Origin: Tetracladium setigerum
Lineage: Eukaryota > Ascomycota > Leotiomycetes > Helotiales
NCBI GenBank assembly: GCA_031472005.1
Contig: PZJY01000003.1
Location: 1,798,001-1,862,000, forward strand
Direction of reading: 5' to 3'
Length of the DNA: 64,000 bases
The notes beneath the pieces were generated by a model. The model did no database searches, had not been told where the DNA came from, and saw only the letters and a list, made by a program, of their open reading frames with translations. Positions 57,500 through 64,000 of the stretch are shown here, piece after piece. The position numbers and the translations under genes are program-made. Within the stretch, counting starts at the first letter, position 1. Every line of letters begins with the position of its first letter.

Positions 57500-59866
57500 T
57501 CAAGCTTCCTTCTTCACCCCGCTGCTGTCTGTATTGCGTGCCATGATCAGAGATTTTCCAACACCCAGAGTCTGTTCAATACCACCATCGTTGTACCAGA
57601 AACTGCTCTCGTCATTGGAATCCTCTTCATCCTCACTTCCCAAATCAGCCTTGGTAGTCTGCAGACTATCCATCACCTTTTTCCTTCGCACAAACTGCTC
57701 CCTTGCTGCCCTCCTCACGGCGTCACTCCCAACCCTCTCCAAAATCACCCTCACTAAAAAGCTAACCATCAAGTAGATATGCTCCGACACAAATACAATC
57801 GCGGCAAGTGCATAGAGATTCTCACTGCTGTACCCTTTCCCTTGGCCGTCATTTCCATACCTAAAGAGGAACACAATCGCAGCCGTCGAGATACTACCCA
57901 GCCAATTCAGGAAGCTCAGAGATGCAAGCCAAGGACCAATTGAATCTGCTCGAATAGGCGCCGGACGTTGGTGCTCGATACAGATCTTGAGGAAATCCGA
58001 ACGGAGTTCGATCCAATTGTTGATGAGAAAGCCGACGGGAATGAGCGGCCATACCGGGGAGAAAAGAGCAAGGTATCCGAATTGAATAACCATTTGCTGG
58101 ATGTCATCTTGAACGTTGTATTTTTCGAGTTCGGCTTCGTCGCGTGCTTGCGTTGGGAGATTGGCGGAGGTCGAGGATCGACTGGGCGAATCGAGTAAGT
58201 TCGATGAATTGGAGCGCCTTAGACGTCGTTCGCCATACCATCGTGTGGCCTTTCGTTTGAGAACTGGGAGTATGAGCTCTTCCCCAAATCCGAGCAGTTG
58301 TTCTGTCACTACGAGTGCCATGACTTCGTTGCGAAGCCGCGAGGAGTCGACAGAGAAAGATAAAGATGATTTGAAGCCGAAGGTAGATTCAGCATATGCT
58401 ACTATCATGTCACCACAGGGGACGTAGACGAATGCGGTGAGGAGGATTGGTGAGTATTTGGTGATTGAGCTGAGGAAGAAGATCTTCTGGGTGAGTGACA
58501 TTTCGTGCCTGTCCTCCGTTCGGTGATTTTCGTACTCAGTCAAGCTCGAGGCGATATCCTCAAATATGGAGCTGATGAAAGGAAGAGAAACAGCGAGGAG
58601 GATGGTCGGTAGGTACTCCTATAAATCATGAGAATGGGGGATAGAATCGATACGAAGGTTTTTCTACGTACTAAATAAAATTTGAAAGGTCCATTGTAGA
58701 CTTCGCTGATGAATATTTCGATCGCAAAGACAATCGAAACAAGACTTCCCAAGCCAGCCATAGCAAGGAATGCAAATGGTAGCTGTGAGAATTGCCTCGC
58801 AACTTGCTTCCAATGAGAGAAGTGCTGGTTTCGCTCCTTGGTGATTGGATCGATGACTTCCTTGTCGAATTTGAAGTTGGCTCGGTTGACTTTTAGGGTT
58901 CCCACTCCTTTCACAGACCATCGCAGGCTCAAATCAACTTCTTTCAGTTTCCAATACTCAAGGAAGACGATACACCACAAGCTAGTCATGATGGCGTAGA
59001 GGAGTGAGTAGCCTGGTAAGCAAAGCCATGCTACAATTCCAGCCACCGAAGGAAATGCCAATGCAATAATATATGTTTGGACGAAAGCAAAATAGAAAGC
59101 GACCTATGTCCATGTCAATAGGTCGTTCAACGTATTCGAAAGACTTTTTGCTGTGGCCGTACCTTTTCTCCGAAGAGACCACGAATCTGATCTAAATCTT
59201 CCTGACGAAGTCTGAGTTGCCGACTCCACTTCAACAGCATTGCTTTGGTAGCGGCACGATTGTGCAAGGGATACACTGCCTTCACATTCTTCCATTTCCC
59301 ATGTTGTGGGTAAACTCCTGCGCCTCCGAGTTTTTTGTTCCAGGTCACGAGATGGAACATGGATCTCAGGTTCTCTGTTTCCGTCTCTCCACGAATGCAA
59401 CCATTGCTACTCTCTGGTTGCTGTTGCGTGACACCATATAACCAATCTTTAACTCTGATCTTGTCAGACCAAGATATTTCCAGAACCTATGAGACTTTTG
59501 ATCATACCTTGACTTGTACACCTCTCTGCCAAGAATATTCTTGGGAGCTTTCACAAGGACCAATAACGACTTTTCAGGTCCTGGGTTGATGGTCGTTTTC
59601 AGTCCTGCAGAAGTGAGATCCTCAATGAGAGTCTGCAATTCTGTCGTTGCTTGATCGGGATCTATTGATTCATTTAGTACATCCTCAAATGCTATGTTGG
59701 GAGGAGCATAATGACCGATTTCCCCGAAGTCATAATGCACCACGTAGACTTCGTCATATACACCACGGGAGTTATCAATTGCCATCAGTTCTTCGTAGGT
59801 CGTCTCCGAGTCGTTTGAGGTGCCCAAGATGGTCTCCAAACGAGCGATATATGGATTTGGATGCAT
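57500..59866 (-). CDS. IST2: Anoctamin/TMEM16 family protein, IST2-like
   Basis: Exons 59866-59508, 59454-59163, 59103-58672 and 58618-57500; 733 residues, phases exact. After a cytosolic alpha/beta N-terminal domain of about 215 residues come about eight to ten membrane segments (YIIALAFPSVAGIVAWLCL, YLPTILLAVSLPFISSIF, YSPILLTAFVYVPCGDMIVAY and others) with the anoctamin stretch FGYLALFSPVWPLIPVGFLINNWIELRSD, which holds part of the calcium/lipid groove in scramblases. Yeast Ist2 tethers cortical ER to the plasma membrane through a long basic tail; here the tail is short (about 60 residues) and acidic, so tethering by lipid binding is doubtful. Confidence 0.88.
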
Positions 59867-61200
59867 AAAATTGGCGTTACCATGAAAGGGATTCTGTTCA
59901 ATGTGGGCAATCGTTCATATTTATAGCAAGCGTTTGCTCACAGCATGCTTGGCGCGCTTGGTGCGGCTGTTCGGACCACCACATCTAAATAAAATGAAGC
60001 CCTACAAGAATCGTACGAATTAAAATAGAAGGAATCCCCGGGTTTTACTGCCGAGAGCCCACGTTCTGCATATTTGGGTGTGATATCGAGGAGAATATTC
60101 GGGAAAGTGTGCCGTCCCCGGATACCGGCTCGTCTAGGTTTCTTGGTGAAACGAGATAGTGACGTTTCGTAGGAACCAGTAAGAACTAGAAATGAAGATA
60201 TATCTCAAAACAACTTGAGAAAAGCCTGACAGGAGAGAGAAATTGCCTTGTAGTAAAAGATTTACTGTATCTTTTGCTCTCGCCTCGAAGGGCTGCCGCG
60301 TGTGCAGACAGACGCGCAGTCGTTGCAACAACATCAATGTTCAGGGCTTGAAATGCTTGATCGACTGAGAAGAAAGAGAAGATTAAATGTAGGTTGTTGA
60401 GTATGTACTGTACTCTCCCTTATTGCTCGCTGCTGCAATGGAATTATCCATTGAAGTTGGGTCCTCGAGGGTCATGTGTTTTCTCATGCGATCAATCATT
60501 CCCGGCTTTGGTGTTCAGAAGGGTCAGACATGGGTATTTCAATGTACGGAAACCGTAAAAAGCGTAAAATTCGTAGGAAGTCGTAGAAGAGCAACCTGAT
60601 CAGTACTGTAAGTAATTGAAACCATGGGTTGGCATGTTTGTGTTCTCCAAGTAAAATTTATTGAGGTTATTGTACTGAGAATCTGCCAAATCTAAAAATA
60701 ACAAGAGGCTCAGCGTACGTGACTTCTATGGTGGCCCATAGGAGCAGTTGTCTTGTTTCACCTTTTTTAACGAAACATCAAACTGCCAAGACATTGAAAA
60801 TGTCACCCCCCACCACAGGTTCGATAGCCATAGTATAGTAGCGCTCAAGAAGAACACTTTAGATCAATACAACTACGGATTGATTGTATGTTCAATTTGA
60901 TCTGGATATTTTGACTCATTTGAGTATATCAACAATCCTCATGAAACCACCACACACGTGTCCAAGGGAAATGAGACAAAACCTGTCTCTATGGACCACC
61001 ATAGAACTCTGACCGGCCACCTAATCGGGACAGTCCCAATTTGGCAATGCTGCGACCTGGGCCCTAAGCCTTGCAGGAGCATCTATCCCAAGACGTTGCG
61101 TGTCTCCATTTAGTCTTCAAATATTTGGTTATTCTATATAGTCCAGATCAATCTCCATGAACTCCTTCAGACCCCAGACCCTGGAGCAATTTACATCACA
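59867..61200. other. 1.3 kb divergent spacer with inverted-repeat element
   Basis: Lies between IST2 and the regulator-like gene. No protein gene. Contains the MITE candidate at 60729-61001. Confidence 0.5.
60729..61001. mobile_element. MITE candidate with TA-flanked terminal inverted repeats
   Basis: A 273-base unit bounded by TA at 60727-60728 and 61002-61003. The two ends, read inward, begin TGGTGGCCCATAGGAGCAG and TGGTGGTCCATAGAGACAG, 15 of 19 equal with the differences all transitions; a weaker match continues for about 15 more bases (TTGTCT, TTTC..CC). No open frame inside. TA duplication with short inverted ends is the sign of Tc1/mariner-type non-autonomous elements. Only one copy is in this window, so the call rests on structure. 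Confidence 0.6.
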
Positions 61201-62470
61201 ATGGAGACCCCAACATCACCCACTTATAGAATCTTCCGGGACCACCATGGAATTCCACAATTCGAACCCAAAAGAGGCACCCAAGCGTTGAAAGATGCCT
61301 TGATATACTCCTTCCCAACCTTGGAGACCGAATTACAACTCATGCAAGCTGCTTTGAGGAAGTTCTTTGATTCCGAGCGGGGTAGCACTTTCGTTTTCGA
61401 ACTTCCCGAACGAGACTTGCAAACGAGTCTGGCAAAGAAGAGAGATGTTCCCATATCACCTGCACAGACCGGAAAGGCTTCATTAAGGAGTTGGAAGGTA
61501 TCAAGAGCATCTAGGACACCATCTCGGCCGTCGTCCAGAGCTTCGTCAAGAGCTCCATCACGAGCTTCATCGAGATGTGAAACGCCAACACAATTCCAAG
61601 AACTCGCTGCACCGGTCAATGGCGGGACCATGACCACTTGGGTGTTATCGAATGGACAGGAACTTGAGAAGAGAAAGAGGCAACCTTATGATGCTGTGAA
61701 GAGAAGAAAGGTGGCCGAGAATAGAGGGAATGCGTGTGAGAAGCATCGGGCTTCGAAGACTGCTGTATGTCTCCTTTTCACCATTATCCTTGTCCTCCTT
61801 CGCTAATATTTGACAGTGCAACGCAAGCGAGTGCCCTCAAAACAAATTGTATTCGAAAGTGACCGAACAGGCTCGACGAGATAGCGAATCCACAACATAC
61901 GATTCACCTACTAGCTTACAAATCGCGAATGGACACACTCCATCATCCGAGCAGTTATCTGTAACCGACCCCTCGTCTCTACTGGACCTGGACGTCTTTT
62001 TCGATGCTCCGGACTCATCTGCTGTGGGTGGATTGATGCAAGACTCATTCCTTGCACTCGATCATCCAACAACTAGCAGCAACTCGACGACTTGGACAGA
62101 TAGCATTGACCTTGGAGACATGGCATGGAGCTCGACAAGCATTTTCCCTCCTATCCCGGAGTCCATTTGCACCAATTTTTCAGTGGAAGCGGCACCTATA
62201 CAACACCAGGAAGTCGTCGAACATCAAATGGCGGCATTTGATGATCTATCATTCCCTCAGGATACCTTTAATACTCCAAACCTTCCTGCTGTTCTTGAAG
62301 AAAACATGCAAGTTGACGACAATACCGCAGCGATGGATGCGATTGCCTTGGAACAGTCCATATCAACCTTCAATGCATCAGACGACCCTTTCATGGGATG
62401 GGCCAGTAAGAGGGCAAGTCATTTGTTTGACGATTATGGGTGGGTGCTGTCTCATGTCGAAGCACTTTGA
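61201..62470 (+). CDS. Putative nuclear regulator with Cys/His cluster and acidic tail
   Basis: Exons 61201-61764 and 61817-62470 (intron GTATGT..CTAATA..CAG), 405 residues. I do not recognise a named family. Seen: residues 1-80, a compact mixed region; about 100-126, Ser-Arg-Pro repeats (SRPSSRASSRAPSRASSR); 157-171, a strongly basic patch (KRKRQPYDAVKRRK) that would act as a nuclear signal; 179-194, a Cys/His cluster Cys179-x2-His182-x6-Cys189-x4-Cys194 which spans the exon junction; then about 200 residues of acidic, Ser/Thr-rich sequence (DLDVFFDAPDSS, DDLSFPQDTF) like an activation domain. This layout suggests a DNA-binding regulator, as inference only. Confidence 0.7.
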
Positions 62471-64000
62471 GGACTAAGCCAAGTTGGAGAAATCTCCATA
62501 TAAGATACTTCAGATGGAAGCCTGCTCATGCCAGAAACCTCCTGCGTAGATATTGGATCGATATCCTTCTGTATGGCTGTCTTCAGAAGCCTGTTCGCCA
62601 CCAGTGCAGACAGAGATGCCATCAGACTCAGCATAGGAAAAATGGATGATGGAAGCCAACATGGCTACCTCGTAGAGAATGGAACTCTACAATAAGAGCT
62701 GGCGAGTTTGGAGGCTGTGTATTGTTACGAAGGCATATCAAAGCTATCTTGAAAGACCTCAAACTCGCTTGTCGCGTCGACGTGGGAACTGTGGGTTGTA
62801 GAGGGAGACACTTGACCTCAACAGCGCCTTGTCGCTGTCTGTAAGATAATAGAGCATTAGATTTGAAGAAACAGAGATAGAAAGCATCGGAAATCTAAAA
62901 ACTATTGATCCCTTTGCCGTTTCTGTGCATTCCAACAACATTCTCCTTGCACGTAATGGGCTCCTTAGCAATTCTCATTCAGCCTCGGTAGACCTTCCCG
63001 AGTTGAGTTCAGTTCGAGTCTTTTCAACTTGCAATAGTACTGTCCATGTACAAAACATAAATTTCAATCTTGTTCATAAACTAACTTTCCACATTTGATA
63101 GGTTGTCGAATGGTGCAGACGGATGCTTTCCTCGGACACTTTCGTTTGCAACTAAGTAGGTTCGGATTATTCGGGAGACATGGAGTATTGAGTGGGACTA
63201 GCTGTTCATAGGTTCTCCTTTCACCTTCAACTGCGGGTGATTTTTCGTCAGTGATGGGTACGACAGGCGTAGAGGAGATCATTCCGACGGTCTTAGCAAC
63301 TTCCCTTTGTTGTTTTTTTCGACTTCGGCTGGCTTCTAGCTATTCAGATGGCGACTTTTTGCTTCGTAAGTCTACCAACCCCTCTTACTTACCATTTCTT
63401 GAATATTTCTAACTTCTCCCTTCGAAAAGAGTACCACTCACCCAAGTCACTCATTCATCATCACTGCGTATTTGGAATTTTAGAAAAGCCAATTTTTCGG
63501 CATAATATTAATATATTTGGAAAGAAGATGAATAATCATGGGATATTGGATTGCCAGATTCTCGTTGCTGGGTTACATACACAGCGGTCTGGCAAAATTT
63601 TCTTCTCGGATAGGGCAGTTTACGTCTTTCATCCTGATAGGCTGTGGTGTATGGTTTAACGGAAACAAAGACATTCATTCAATTTGCTCGCGATTTGTGA
63701 ACTGTGATGATCCTGCTCTGTCATGTGCTGTGTTTTGTTCTGAAAACTTCAATTGTGTTGGGGCCAGTAGAATTCACCACGTCCACTTGGATCTAGACCT
63801 CTGGTACTGTACTGTACTGTACTGCGTCCGGATCTGTTACCGACTACCGGCTCCTTACATGTACAGACCACCATTATTCTCCCCAGAACTGATTCGTTAG
63901 ATACAAATTATGCATGAGAGCTTACCACCTGGTCAGTCAGCCGTGTATTAGATAGTTACGAGCCCCGTAACCGCTGCTCCGTCAGTATGACATGGCAGGA
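62471..64000. other. 1.5 kb right-edge region without supported gene
   Basis: Open frames are short and motif-free; 63348-63900 holds two overlapping plus-strand frames without support. It contains a GTACT tandem repeat at 63804-63824. Confidence 0.4.
63804..63824. repeat. Tandem repeat (GTACT)x4
   Basis: Four exact copies of GTACT plus one base, a simple sequence repeat outside genes. Confidence 0.85.

Noticed and set aside
1..64000. CRISPR arrays, ribosomal RNA, integrase genes or bacterial operons
   Set aside because: No regularly spaced repeats, no rRNA blocks and no prokaryotic gene layout; intron-rich eukaryotic genes throughout.

Overview
The window is nuclear DNA from a filamentous ascomycete (Pezizomycotina). 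Its genes have short introns of about 46-94 bases with GT..AG borders and CTAAC/CTGAC-like branch sites. The gene set is typical of mould fungi: LYS4 homoaconitase, the STRIPAK subunit FAR11/HAM-2, NEO1, SEC16, CYC2 and IST2. The overall protein flavour suggests Leotiomycetes (Helotiales), but that is an inference without a database search.

Layout. At 1-98 is the cut-off start of a secreted protein. At 1.15-3.6 kb is homoaconitase (minus), divergent from a 1700-residue coiled-coil/GAS2-domain protein (4.5-9.6 kb). At 10.9 kb lies an intron-containing tRNA-Ala(AGC), with a perfect 22-base palindrome just upstream. From 11.5 to 30 kb is an accessory, metabolism-like stretch: a PaaK-like adenylating enzyme divergent from an MFS transporter, a 3.7 kb gene-poor spacer with a perfect 20-base palindrome, an ATP-grasp/TauD-type dioxygenase fusion, a GFA-family enzyme, an ABCC transporter and a secreted dienelactone hydrolase.

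At 30.0-31.6 kb is the most striking locus. A small O6-alkylguanine-DNA alkyltransferase and an Ada-type zinc/AraC-HTH protein are head to head across 389 bases. Together they make the parts of bacterial Ada, split into two genes, and the regulator-like half carries an acidic aromatic tail where bacteria have the repair domain. The rest is mostly housekeeping: FAR11 (33-36 kb), NEO1 and SEC16 sharing a promoter (38-49 kb), CYC2, an ABM-fold protein, a repeat protein with a mitochondrial-like leader, a secreted FMN alpha-hydroxyacid oxidase, IST2/anoctamin, a 273-base TA-flanked inverted-repeat element (MITE candidate, 60.7-61.0 kb) and a possible nuclear regulator (61.2-62.5 kb).

Quality warning. 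Five genes (LYS4, the ABC transporter, FAR11, SEC16, CYC2) contain in total eleven single-base losses, almost all in runs of G or C, each restoring a conserved frame if one base is added back. This pattern looks like a consensus-sequence error rather than gene decay; the coding coordinates below run through these breaks.
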